Of a DNA stretch of 64,000 nucleotides, positions 46,685 through 55,674 are shown piece after piece. The notes below the pieces were generated by a model, which ran no database searches, was not told the origin of the DNA, and saw nothing but the letters and a program-made list of their open reading frames with translations. This DNA comes from Oceanobacillus salinisoli. Lineage in GTDB: Bacteria > Bacillota > Bacilli > Bacillales > Amphibacillaceae. The stretch spans positions 310,001-374,000 of the forward strand of contig NZ_WOFB01000001.1 in the NCBI RefSeq assembly GCF_009733865.1, in the 5' to 3' direction. The stretch's first letter is position 1. Each line of letters opens with the position of its first letter. The position numbers and the translations under genes are program-made.

Positions 46685-47242
46685 ATGGATATTAGGAAAA
46701 ATTGTTTACAAGTATGGAGTATATGGGATCCGATTTATTATTCTTTAACACGGCTGGAGTATGTCGAAAATGAATGGGGCACACGTACCGTTATGCGTGT
46801 AAGGTTAACGAAGTACAAGGGAAGAAATATAAAGTTAATGGATGGGACAGTCATTCATAAAAATGATATACTTTTAAAAATTCATCTGCATAATGTCAAG
46901 TTATTGCAGGAAGTTCAGAACTACGATAGTGAAATAAGAAGAGCATTAAAAATTTATAAAATTGTGGAGGAATCTCTTCCTTCCCTGGTCCATTACATTC
47001 AAATACATGGTTACACAGATAAAATTAAAGGACTGATTGGTATTACGACACTACACAAAGGCTGTCAAAAACTAGGCTTTGAAGTGTATCCCTTTCGCAA
47101 CAAATATTACAAATGGTTTAAGCAATTTGCCTTATTGCCAATTCATCTTATCGCTACCGAAAATTTCAAAAGAGAAATTCCAACCCCGATGTATCTTATG
47201 ATGTCAAAGAATGACCTATTTAAAAAATACCATGTGAAATAA
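46685..47242 (+). CDS. YkoP-like protein
   Basis: 185 residues, soluble. VRLTKYKGRNIKLMDGT then ILLKIHLHN is a strand-rich core I associate with the YkoP family, which in B. subtilis lies beside the glycosyltransferase ykoN and the phosphatase ykoQ. ATG 46685 is behind AAGGGG; the longer frame from 46649 is less likely. Function unknown. A terminator follows. Confidence 0.7.
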   Translation: MDIRKNCLQVWSIWDPIYYSLTRLEYVENEWGTRTVMRVRLTKYKGRNIKLMDGTVIHKNDILLKIHLHNVKLLQEVQNYDSEIRRALKIYKIVEESLPSLVHYIQIHGYTDKIKGLIGITTLHKGCQKLGFEVYPFRNKYYKWFKQFALLPIHLIATENFKREIPTPMYLMMSKNDLFKKYHVK

Positions 47243-47278
47243 TAATAAAGACCACCATGATGGATGGTCTTTATTATT
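47241..47278 (+). terminator. Terminator of the YkoP-like gene
   Basis: AATAAAGACCACC and GGATGGTCTTTATT pair around ATGAT, followed by ATTTG. Confidence 0.8.
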
Positions 47279-47500
47279 TGTGTTTAACAAATTTAAAATT
47301 TCGTCCAAACTCGGTCTTGATTGGAGTTTTCCGGAAATTTTTATCTCTTTTTCGATATAATCGAATTTTATTTCCAATCCAGCCCGCCTCCATCATGGAA
47401 AAAACAGGATAAAAGGGAAAGAATTTGAACGTATATCCATATATTACAACTAAAAAAAGCTGCCGTTCTCCTTTATAATGGACGAAGAGGAGGCGATTTA

Positions 47501-48367
47501 ATGACATATGCAATCATTGCAATTTTAGCCATTCTATTAGGCTTTTATTTTTATAGAGGATATAAAAATACCCATTCCGTAGCGATTAATCATATTAAAA
47601 TAGATAATCCGGACTCCCCAACTAATCATTCTTCTTTCCGTATCCTGCACATTTCTGATTTGCATTTAGAAAATATATCCATCACACCAGAAAGACTTTA
47701 TCAAGATTTAAAAAATAAACCTATTGATCTTATTGCCCTTACTGGTGACTTTCTTGATCGAAAACGTACGATTCCAAAACTTGCTCCATATCTAGATGCA
47801 CTTAATAAGCTGAACCCTGTCTATGGATCTTATGCTATTTTTGGAAATCATGACTACGTGCTTCGTCATAAGCATTTTAATGAATTAAAAGACTTATTGA
47901 ATGACCGTGGGTTTAAAACGATGCAAAACGAACATGAGCAAATTGTAGTCGATGGGAAAGCATTGAATATTATTGGTATTGATGATGCCAGCACGAACCG
48001 CAGTGATCTGGAAAAATCATATGATGGATTGAAACCAGGCTATAATCTTGTATTGACCCATGATCCAAATCTTGTATTGGATATGCCAAACTATCATTTT
48101 GATTACTTGCTATCTGGTCATTTTCATGGTGGACAAATTTATTGGCCAAAACCGTATCACCTTGTTAAAATGGGTAAATTAGTTCGAATGAACATGGTGA
48201 AAGGACTGCATTATCATAACGGCCGTCCATTTTATATTAGTGAGGGGCTTGGGCAAACGGCAGTAAATATTCGTATTGGAAGCCGCCCGGAGATAACCTA
48301 TCACGATATACAGCTGGATGCCGCCGAAGAAAAAGAAAATAATATGAATGATTCAATAGCCGGATAA
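47501..48367 (+). CDS. Membrane-anchored calcineurin-type metallophosphoesterase
   Basis: 288 residues. An N-terminal helix (residues 2-18) anchors it; the catalytic domain is complete: DLH (53-55), GDFLD (82-86), GNHD (115-118), THD (186-188) and GHFHGG (206-211). YkoQ/UDP-diacylglucosamine-pyrophosphatase-like enzymes of this class cut lipid-linked phosphates. ATG 47501 behind AGGAGGCG. Substrate unknown; position suggests a lipid or envelope phosphoester. Confidence 0.88.
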   Translation: MTYAIIAILAILLGFYFYRGYKNTHSVAINHIKIDNPDSPTNHSSFRILHISDLHLENISITPERLYQDLKNKPIDLIALTGDFLDRKRTIPKLAPYLDALNKLNPVYGSYAIFGNHDYVLRHKHFNELKDLLNDRGFKTMQNEHEQIVVDGKALNIIGIDDASTNRSDLEKSYDGLKPGYNLVLTHDPNLVLDMPNYHFDYLLSGHFHGGQIYWPKPYHLVKMGKLVRMNMVKGLHYHNGRPFYISEGLGQTAVNIRIGSRPEITYHDIQLDAAEEKENNMNDSIAG

Positions 48368-48391
48368 ATGACATCCTGCTATTTTTTTTGT

Positions 48392-48450
48392 CCAACTGAT
48401 GTTCACGTAACATCAGTTGGAGAAGAAAAAACACTGATTGAAGATTCACG
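48392..48450. repeat. Perfect palindrome plus family B 3' end
   Basis: CCAACTGATGTT, CACGT, AACATCAGTTGG is a perfect 12-bp stem, followed by ACACTGATTGAAGATTCACG as at the ends of family B copies. Confidence 0.7.
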
Positions 48451-48528
48451 TTCTAACCATATTTTCGTATTCAAACATAGAATTTGGTTAAGATAATGTA
48501 GAATGAACGTATAAATGGGGTGCTCATA

Positions 48529-49251
48529 TTGAAGCTAAATGTCATGACATATAACATACATCATGGGGTTGGGACAGACAAAAGGTTGGATTTGTCCCGA
48601 ATCTCAGAAGTTATTAGAAAAAGCGATGCGGATATTATTGCCCTTAATGAAGTGGATAAGGACTTTTCCAGGCGGAGTGGCTATGAAGATCAAATTACTT
48701 TACTTGCGGATGAATTGAATATGAATAAGGCTTTTGCCCCATCTGTTTCTATAAAGACGAACGGTTCCTCAGTAAAACAATATGGAAATGCACTTTTGTC
48801 CAGATATCCAATTATCCGTCAAGAGGTGTTTCATTTTAATTTTGTTGCAGGACTTGTGGAAGGAAGGTCCCTTTTGCATGCAACCGTTGAAGTGAATAAT
48901 AAGCCGATAAAAATTTATGTCACCCACTTGAGTATTAATCCTTACTTACATAATCTCCAAACCAATTACATAAAACAAGCCATCCATAACCAGTCTGATC
49001 CGTTCATCCTAATGGGAGATTGGAATATGAGGCCTGGATCAAGAAGTTGGAAAAAAATGCACCATACTTACAAAGATGTTTGGTATCAAGTCCATCATAA
49101 AGGTGGATATACTTATCCATCCCATCGCCCTCGGATAAGGTTGGACTATATATTTGTCAATCGGAGAATGGAGGTTGTGGATGCAGAGGTGATGAACGAT
49201 ATCCCGCAAGCTTCCGATCATTTACCATTGCGGGCACAGCTTCGTATTTAA
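48529..49251 (+). CDS. Endonuclease/exonuclease/phosphatase-family hydrolase
   Basis: 240 residues. EEP fold with MTYNIHHGVG, ALNEVD (metal Glu), GDWNMRPGS, DYIFV and the final SDHLPL. Enzymes of this fold cut nucleic acids or lipid/inositol phosphates; no signal peptide is seen. The start is TTG 48529 behind GGGGTG; GTG 48520 overlaps the site. Given its neighbours a phospholipid substrate is more likely than DNA, but this is inference. Confidence 0.86.
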   Translation: MKLNVMTYNIHHGVGTDKRLDLSRISEVIRKSDADIIALNEVDKDFSRRSGYEDQITLLADELNMNKAFAPSVSIKTNGSSVKQYGNALLSRYPIIRQEVFHFNFVAGLVEGRSLLHATVEVNNKPIKIYVTHLSINPYLHNLQTNYIKQAIHNQSDPFILMGDWNMRPGSRSWKKMHHTYKDVWYQVHHKGGYTYPSHRPRIRLDYIFVNRRMEVVDAEVMNDIPQASDHLPLRAQLRI

Positions 49252-49282
49252 AAGTAATTTCTCCCATTTTCTCTAATAGAGG

Positions 49283-49545
49283 ATGTTCAAAAAGTCCGGT
49301 AAAATGACACATCGATGGGGATTTTCGACTAAGTACCGACACGTCCTGTGTCGAACGTCGAAGTCACCACACCACGCTCGGGGCTCGCTACTCAAAGCTT
49401 CGCCGCCTCGAACTTTAAGGCGCACAGGACGTGCTAGTGTCGGCGCCCGCAACAAATGTTTTCGGTGGGACGAGTAACCGCAGTCCCAGGACGATGCGAT
49501 CTTAGCCGACCGGTCCTTTTCATCCTCCTTTTTGAACACGCACTA
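49283..49545. repeat. Dispersed repeat family E, full copy with terminal inverted repeats
   Basis: Starts GTTCAAAAAGTCCGGTAAAA and ends CCTCCTTTTTGAACACGC, so GTTCAAAAAG is inverted at the two ends, with CCGGT/ACCGG just inside. The centre has ACACGTCCTGTG and CACAGGACGTG as inner inverted repeats. Ends recur at 20111-20250 and 31557. Open frames on both strands are by-products. It fills the gap 49252-49599. Confidence 0.8.
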
Positions 49546-49605
49546 ATAATTTATTCCAAGTATTCCATAATAAAAACAAACTCTTGATCGAAAGGATAAT
49601 TGAAA

Positions 49606-51075
49606 ATGACATCATCAGGTTCCCAGCAGAAAAAAGTTATCCTGCTTATGATTGATACCTTGATGGATGATTCCATTCAAGCAGCCATCGAAAAAGACCA
49701 GGTTCCCGCTTTGCAATTTTTTATGGAACATGGCAATTATTACCCGAATGTTGTTTGTCCTTTTCCTACGATGTCTGTAAATGTCGACAGCACCTTATTA
49801 ACAGGTGTATATTGTGATAAGCATAAAGTTCCGGGGTTAGTTTGGTTTAATCAAAAGGAAAACAGGATTGTTAACTATGGAAGCAGCAGTAAAGAAATGT
49901 TTAAACTTGGAATCAAGCAAATTGTTTTAGATACTTTTTATAATTTAAATCATGAACATTTAAGCAGAAAACATAAAACCATTCACGAGTCATTAAAAGA
50001 GAAAGGTAATCAAACAGCTTCCATCAATGCACTATTATACAGAGGGAGTAATCCTTATAAATTGAAGATTCCATTTGTTTTATCATCGTTATACGGTATG
50101 GATAAGGAATTGAATACGTATGTTCCTGACGTATTTACGTATGGACTCGTTTCAAAGCGAAATTCAGCTGGAAAGAACGCCATGTCATTAAAGAAATACG
50201 GGTTCAATGATAAATTTTCTGTAAATGAATTGAATCACCTTATTAACCAGAATATGCTGCCACCCTTCACCATTGTGTATTTCCCTGATTTTGATCAGCG
50301 TGTACATAAAAATGGCAGAACGGATGTAAAAGGTCTTCAAAAAGTAGACAAACAATTACAGCAAATCTTAAATCAATTTAATTCTTGGGAAGAAGCGCTT
50401 GAGGAGCATATTTGGGTTGTTCTGGGGGATAATGGTCAGGCGTACATGGAGAAAGATAAGAAAAAGGCGTTGATTAATTTACCAAAGCTGTTGGAAAATT
50501 ATCAAATCGTAAAATTAAAAAGAGGCGTCACAGCCGAGGATGATCTTGTTCTTGGAGTAAATGAGAGAATGACTTTTATTTATACCCTTAAACCAGAAAA
50601 AGCACCTTTAATGGATATCGTAAACATACTAAAGCAGGATAAACGGATTGACATTATTTCCTTTCAACGTGGAAAAAAAATAACCGTGTTGTCAGGAATA
50701 CATCCTGGTGAACTTCATTTTCATCCAAATGGGAATTTGATGGATGAATATGGACAATCCTGGTTTATAGAGGGAAATTATGAGATTTTAGATATAGAAA
50801 TACAAAATAAAAAGCTTATTTATAAGGATTATCCGGATCCGTTAGCTAGGTTATATGCTGCTTTTCATTCCCATGCTGGGGATTATATCGTAGCAAGTGC
50901 AAAACCAGGCTATGAATTTAAAGGGGAAGGATCTCCGACACATGTTGGCGGTGCTAGTCACGGTGGCCTGCATAAGCAGGATTCCCTTGTTTCCATTATT
51001 ATCTGTGGGACAAATTCCACCCCTAAATACTTGCGTACAGTAGATTTGAAAGAATGGATTGAGTCACTGGTTTAG
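49606..51075 (+). CDS. Alkaline-phosphatase-superfamily phosphodiesterase
   Basis: 489 residues. Type I phosphodiesterase/nucleotide pyrophosphatase fold: VILLMIDTLMDD holds the first metal Asp, CPFPTMSVNVDSTLLTG the nucleophile Thr, FPDFDQRVHKNG the second Asp/His, and VVLGDNGQ and SHGGLHKQ the remaining ligands. No signal peptide, so it appears cytosolic. ATG 49606 stands nine bases after AAAGGA. Substrate unknown; it lies within the envelope/lipid block. Confidence 0.84.
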   Translation: MTSSGSQQKKVILLMIDTLMDDSIQAAIEKDQVPALQFFMEHGNYYPNVVCPFPTMSVNVDSTLLTGVYCDKHKVPGLVWFNQKENRIVNYGSSSKEMFKLGIKQIVLDTFYNLNHEHLSRKHKTIHESLKEKGNQTASINALLYRGSNPYKLKIPFVLSSLYGMDKELNTYVPDVFTYGLVSKRNSAGKNAMSLKKYGFNDKFSVNELNHLINQNMLPPFTIVYFPDFDQRVHKNGRTDVKGLQKVDKQLQQILNQFNSWEEALEEHIWVVLGDNGQAYMEKDKKKALINLPKLLENYQIVKLKRGVTAEDDLVLGVNERMTFIYTLKPEKAPLMDIVNILKQDKRIDIISFQRGKKITVLSGIHPGELHFHPNGNLMDEYGQSWFIEGNYEILDIEIQNKKLIYKDYPDPLARLYAAFHSHAGDYIVASAKPGYEFKGEGSPTHVGGASHGGLHKQDSLVSIIICGTNSTPKYLRTVDLKEWIESLV

Positions 51076-51969
51076 CTAAAGAACACATAGAGTAGATGGA
51101 GAAATGATAATTTTCAATGGCGTTTCACCTATCATTTCTCCATCTCCATGTGCTATCATCGGTGAATTGGAAACAATTTCTACTTCTTTTGCTCTTAATA
51201 TCGTAACTGCAGGATGGTTGACATGTTTTCCTTTGAAAACAGATGGAAATATTCGTAAAAGCTGCCATCTTGAAATTTCCTTTACCATACAAATATCAAA
51301 AAACTGATCGTCGTTTTTGGCGTTAGGGCAAATCATCATACCACCTGCATAAAATGGGGAATTTGCAATAGCAATTAACCAGACATTTTGATGTTTAGCA
51401 TACTTTTGATCAATCTTTAACTCGACATTTGTAGGCTTATAGTAAAATAGAACTTTTAGTACATTAATAATATAGGAGACACTCCCCATTCCTGCCAAAT
51501 TCAGGAGCTTTTTGTTTTGAGATTGATTGGTTACCTGAGCTACCCGGCCATCAAAGCCAATTCCAACAATCGTTGCAAAGAACTTATCATTAATATTTCC
51601 CACGTCAATGAACTTTTGCTCTCCTTTTAAGATGCGTTCCAGAGCCTGATCATATTTTAGTGGTATTCCCATGCCACGGCAAAAATCATTTCCTGAACCT
51701 GCAGGAATAATTCCAAATGGAACCTTAGAACCGACTAATTCATTAATAATTTTGTGTACCGTACCATCTCCGCCAATTGCAATAATTGCCTTTGCATTGT
51801 TTTTTTTTATTATATTTTTTACGGATTCTGTTGCATGTTGTGGGCCATTGGTAATACATACATCATAAGCAATGTGTCTTTCCTGAAGGAGTTTTGCAAC
51901 TCGATACCAGATTTTTAAAGCCCGGCCACTGCCTGAATTTTTATTTACAATAAAATAGTACAATTTCAT
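51076..51969 (-). CDS. ytlR: Diacylglycerol-kinase-family lipid kinase
   Basis: 297 residues. Phosphorylates diacylglycerol or a related lipid with ATP. GGDGT at 66-70, PAGSGNDF at 89-96, NKNSGSGRA near the start, and the C-terminal DGE (AHGDGEMIG) are all present. Starts ATG 51969 or TTG 51963; AGGTGATG lies just before, which favours the TTG. It is convergent with the phosphodiesterase gene, whose stop adjoins its own. The name ytlR is by resemblance. Confidence 0.88.
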   Translation of the reverse strand: MKLYYFIVNKNSGSGRALKIWYRVAKLLQERHIAYDVCITNGPQHATESVKNIIKKNNAKAIIAIGGDGTVHKIINELVGSKVPFGIIPAGSGNDFCRGMGIPLKYDQALERILKGEQKFIDVGNINDKFFATIVGIGFDGRVAQVTNQSQNKKLLNLAGMGSVSYIINVLKVLFYYKPTNVELKIDQKYAKHQNVWLIAIANSPFYAGGMMICPNAKNDDQFFDICMVKEISRWQLLRIFPSVFKGKHVNHPAVTILRAKEVEIVSNSPMIAHGDGEMIGETPLKIIISPSTLCVL

Positions 51970-52194
51970 CACCTATTTAAATCGATTTCTAACAACTATT
52001 TCCTTTGTTTCGTATAAATATACGATGTTGTTAAACTATTTTTTAGGTACAAATATTTAAAGGTGTTGCGGCATAACTATAAATTCCATACTTTTCATCC
52101 ACTTGAATTGCCATCGAGATTGACAAGGAAGTAATAGAATTTAAGTATATTCGTGAAAAGAACCATCTTTCAGAAACAGTCTTCCATATATCCA

Positions 52195-52776
52195 TCAAGC
52201 CTCTAGATTTGTTCCAAGTTCCCTGATACGACTCATGATTTGGGAGGAAAGGGTAGAGTAATCGGAGGTATTTAAATGACTTACATTAATTTCCGGTCCG
52301 ATGATAATTTTAACTGGTGTTCGATATCCTTTTTTCATTTCAACGATAGCAACAGGTAGGATAGGAACATTGGACTTGCATGCGAAAAAAGCAACTCCAT
52401 TTTTTGGTTTAATAATTTCTCCATTTCTACATCTTCTTCCTTCAGGGAAAATTCCCAGTACTTCTCCCTGATTAATCACTTTCAGAGCCCTGCGAACCGG
52501 ACGTATAACTATTCCTTTTTGACGGTCAACCGGAATAGCATGAACGGCAGAAAAGAATAATTGACCCAGTTTATTGCGGAACAATTCCACTTTGGCCATA
52601 AAATGTATTTTTCTTTTCAAAATACAGGAAAGGAGTAGGGGGTCATAACCGCTAATATGATTTGCTGCGATAATAAACGTTTTATGATTTGGAATATGCT
52701 CTTTTCCTATTATTTCCACTTTGAATTTCGCATGAATGACTAGTTTTACAATTGGTTTTAATGACGTATATAACAT
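52195..52776 (-). CDS. 1-acylglycerol-3-phosphate acyltransferase (PlsC-like)
   Basis: 193 residues. Acylates lysophosphatidic acid or a similar lipid. Catalytic NHISGYD (39-45; H-x4-D) and FPEGRR (110-115) acceptor motif are present, and LPVAI near 145. No clear transmembrane helix besides the N-terminal amphipathic stretch. ATG 52776 follows GAAAGG. Probably a second copy beside a housekeeping PlsC elsewhere. Confidence 0.9.
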   Translation of the reverse strand: MLYTSLKPIVKLVIHAKFKVEIIGKEHIPNHKTFIIAANHISGYDPLLLSCILKRKIHFMAKVELFRNKLGQLFFSAVHAIPVDRQKGIVIRPVRRALKVINQGEVLGIFPEGRRCRNGEIIKPKNGVAFFACKSNVPILPVAIVEMKKGYRTPVKIIIGPEINVSHLNTSDYSTLSSQIMSRIRELGTNLEA

Positions 52777-52931
52777 GGTTTACCTTTCTCACCCTCGATT
52801 GTTAATACTAAATAGTATATTTTATGTAGTAAAATTACAAAATGTAAAGAAAATGTAATCTCATTGGTATATTATGAACCATTTTGTAAATTTTAATTAC
52901 TAAGTATACTAAAAGGAGGAATTTTTTACAT

Positions 52932-53078
52932 ATGATTCCATTTTTTAAGGGTATTGTGAGCAGCATTGATCAATTGATCGAGGCGTTAGTTGAATTTGAT
53001 TATGAGGAGTCTTTAAAAGAAACAGAAAAGGAAGATTCCACTTCTCACAACGAAGAACACCCATTTATCCATGATTAA
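52932..53078 (+). CDS. Small acidic protein
   Basis: 48 residues, ATG 52932 behind AAAGGAGG. A hydrophobic first half (IPFFKGIVSSIDQLIEALVEF) and an acidic, His-containing tail (EKEDSTSHNEEH). Could be a small amphipathic membrane-associated peptide. Not recognised. A good ribosome site and an open frame support it. Confidence 0.6.
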   Translation: MIPFFKGIVSSIDQLIEALVEFDYEESLKETEKEDSTSHNEEHPFIHD

Positions 53079-53187
53079 ATATGAAGGCGTTTTCTCTTTC
53101 TGTATCTTTACAAATAAAAACTGAATAAATAGAAGCATAGTTGGATAGGATGGTTTCTAAATAATATAAAGGGATAGGTGTTATAGA

Positions 53188-54411
53188 TTGAAAGAATTGA
53201 AATTCGATTACAAGTTGCAACGCTATGTTTTTAGTAAAGCGGCAGGAAGATTTATGCCTTCACAATACTGGAATTCAAAGCTGTCTTGCCTAAGGTTCAG
53301 AGAAGGGCCTGAACCGGAACTCCCAAATGAAGACTGGGTCAAGGTAAAAGTTAAGTATGGAGGTATTTGTGGAAGTGACTTAAATCTAATATTTCTTCAT
53401 GATAGTCCAGCCATTTCAACTTATGCTTCCTTTCCTTTTACGATCGGTCACGAAATTGTGGGGGGAATTTCGCAAACAGGCCCAGAGGTGAAAGGGCTAA
53501 TCACTGGGGATCGTGTCGTCATTGATCCGATCCTTTCTTGTGAACCTAGAGGATTTTCCAAGCTGTGTCCTGCATGTCGGGAAGGAAACTTCAGCTTGTG
53601 TCTGCATAAAGCAGAAGGAACCATTTCACCCGGGTTATTAATCGGATCATGCCGTGATACTGGCGGTGGGTGGAGTTCCTATGTAGTTGCCCATAAAAGC
53701 CAAGTATTTAAGCTTCCAAGTGAAGTGGAGGATTTAAACGGCGCTATGGTTGAACCATTTAGTTGTGCGTTGCATAGTGTGTTGCAAAATCCACCTTCAA
53801 AAGGTGATACGGTATTAGTAATTGGTGGTGGGGTTATTGGAATTTGTGTCATTGCAGCTATACGTGCACTAGGGATTGATTGTAAAATTGCTGCTTTAGT
53901 AAAGCATGAAATTCAAGGTCGATTTGCATCTGATTTTGGTGCGGATGAGGTGATTTATTTGCGAAAATCGGCGTATACACAGGAGTTAGCCGAGTCCCTG
54001 GGAGGAAAAGTATTAAAGCCAATATTTGGTCCGGAAGTGATACAAGGCGGGGCAGATATTGTCTATGAATGTGTAGGGAGAAAACAGAGTATTAATGATG
54101 GAATCCGTTTTTCCCGCACTGGAGGGAAGGTCGTACTGGTAGGGCTTGCTGGCATTATAGACGGCATTGACTGGTCGATGGTGTGGCTTAATGAATTAGA
54201 CATCAAGGGGAGTTTTGCTTACAGTACAGAGAATTATCAGGGCAAAAGGATGAGAACGTTTGAGATTGCTATAGAATTAATGCGGCACGGAAAGGTGAAT
54301 CTATCCCCTTTGATTACGCATCAATACGCACTTAAGGATTTCAAAAGGGCATTACAAACTGCGGCAAATAAGGGATCGCGAGCAGCAATGAAAGTAGTTT
54401 TTCAGCCATAA
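53188..54411 (+). CDS. Zinc-dependent medium-chain dehydrogenase
   Basis: 407 residues. Catalytic-zinc ligands Cys61 (GGICGSD) and His88-Glu89 (GHE); a modified structural-zinc loop with Cys118, Cys127, Cys130 and Cys138; and the nucleotide-binding GGGVIG (213-218). Longer than usual (about 350) by an N-terminal stretch and a loop near 115-160. Oxidises a sugar alcohol or alcohol of unknown identity. TTG 53188 behind AGGTG. It starts the run dehydrogenase, aldolase, glycosyltransferase. Confidence 0.87.
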   Translation: MKELKFDYKLQRYVFSKAAGRFMPSQYWNSKLSCLRFREGPEPELPNEDWVKVKVKYGGICGSDLNLIFLHDSPAISTYASFPFTIGHEIVGGISQTGPEVKGLITGDRVVIDPILSCEPRGFSKLCPACREGNFSLCLHKAEGTISPGLLIGSCRDTGGGWSSYVVAHKSQVFKLPSEVEDLNGAMVEPFSCALHSVLQNPPSKGDTVLVIGGGVIGICVIAAIRALGIDCKIAALVKHEIQGRFASDFGADEVIYLRKSAYTQELAESLGGKVLKPIFGPEVIQGGADIVYECVGRKQSINDGIRFSRTGGKVVLVGLAGIIDGIDWSMVWLNELDIKGSFAYSTENYQGKRMRTFEIAIELMRHGKVNLSPLITHQYALKDFKRALQTAANKGSRAAMKVVFQP

Positions 54412-54447
54412 TTTAGTGAACGCTTACAAGCATAGGAGGAATGAAAA

Positions 54448-55551
54448 TTGCATCAGTTTACAGTAACAGGAGACGTAAAAACAACCTTTCTATCATGGTT
54501 TATCGAAGGGTTAAAGGAAAAGTTCTCAAAGGAGGGATACGAATATTGCAAGGAGCCGGTTGACAATATTAGAGTGGTATTTAATATTCTTGATCAGGAA
54601 AAACCACGTCCATTTCGTCGAAAAGCTCAAGCTACCTTTGTTGTATCGATTATAGAAAGAAATTTGGAAAAGAGCGAGAAGAAGCCTGGCAATACGTTTG
54701 AATCCGCTTATCCTTATTTAGTAAGATCCTTGTCCAATCACTTAATTTACGTATTACATAATCAGGATCAGACCTATATTTACTTTGTAACACCGGAACA
54801 AGGCTTTTATAAGTTGGAGTATGAAGAAGGAGAAACGGATTCTTTCTTCCAAAAAGTTTTTGATAGATTAGAGCCAGTAGCTTCTTCCCAGTTAATTATC
54901 AATAATGAATTTCATGATGATTTACCTGAAGAATTGTGGAGTGGGAATAACTTAACTGAAAAAATGTACTTATCCGGAAAGAGACTTGATGAAATGAATT
55001 TACTTCCTGCACCATTTCCATTGGAAAATTATTTGACTTCGCGTGATATGCGGCAACTGAAGAAATTATATGGAATTGGTGGTTTAAGTTATGGAAACTT
55101 AAGCAGCAGAGAAGATGAAAAAAACTTCTGGATGAGTGCAAGTGGTGTCAACAAAGCTAACATGCGGAAAATAGGACAAGATCTCCTCTATATAACTGGA
55201 TTTAATGAAGGGAGTAATGCGATGAAGATTAGTGTCCCTCCAGAAATAACACCTAAAAGAGCTTCTGTGGATGCCATCGAACATTGGATGATTTATAAGG
55301 AACATCCTGATGTAGGGGCGATTGTTCACATTCATGCATGGATGGACGGAATTAAGGCAACGGAGATTAATTATCCTTGTGGAACTATTCAGTTAGCTGA
55401 GACGGTATCAAATTTAGTTCGCCATTCACCAAATCCTTCAAGAGCAGTCATTGGACTGAAAAATCATGGTCTAACGATTACAGGTCATGATTTGGATGAT
55501 ATTTTTGAACGAATAGAAGGAAAAGTCATACCGCAAGTTCCGATGTCTTAA
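54448..55551 (+). CDS. Class II aldolase/adducin-family protein with extra N-terminal domain
   Basis: 367 residues. Residues about 180-360 are the aldolase/adducin domain: GGLSYGNLSSR, the HIH metal pair (His294, His296) and LKNHG (His340). Residues 1-175 form an extra domain without clear relatives (DNIRVVFNILDQEKPRPFRR). TTG 54448 follows AGGAGG, 36 bases after the dehydrogenase gene, so the two are an operon. A sugar-phosphate lyase or epimerase role is likely but the substrate is unknown. Confidence 0.83.
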   Translation: MHQFTVTGDVKTTFLSWFIEGLKEKFSKEGYEYCKEPVDNIRVVFNILDQEKPRPFRRKAQATFVVSIIERNLEKSEKKPGNTFESAYPYLVRSLSNHLIYVLHNQDQTYIYFVTPEQGFYKLEYEEGETDSFFQKVFDRLEPVASSQLIINNEFHDDLPEELWSGNNLTEKMYLSGKRLDEMNLLPAPFPLENYLTSRDMRQLKKLYGIGGLSYGNLSSREDEKNFWMSASGVNKANMRKIGQDLLYITGFNEGSNAMKISVPPEITPKRASVDAIEHWMIYKEHPDVGAIVHIHAWMDGIKATEINYPCGTIQLAETVSNLVRHSPNPSRAVIGLKNHGLTITGHDLDDIFERIEGKVIPQVPMS

Positions 55552-55674
55552 AGAATGAATGTAAGAGGGCTTTGCGGGAATATAGGCAGTTTATCTCCTA
55601 TCTAAAAAGGAAGATAGGAGGTAAACTGCTTATAAAAATTGGGTAGACACATAAATTGATTTGAGGTTGGTAAA

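Noticed and set aside
49283-49477. Frames on both strands between 49273 and 49539
   Set aside because: Lie within repeat family E; basic and Arg-rich composition typical of translated repeats.
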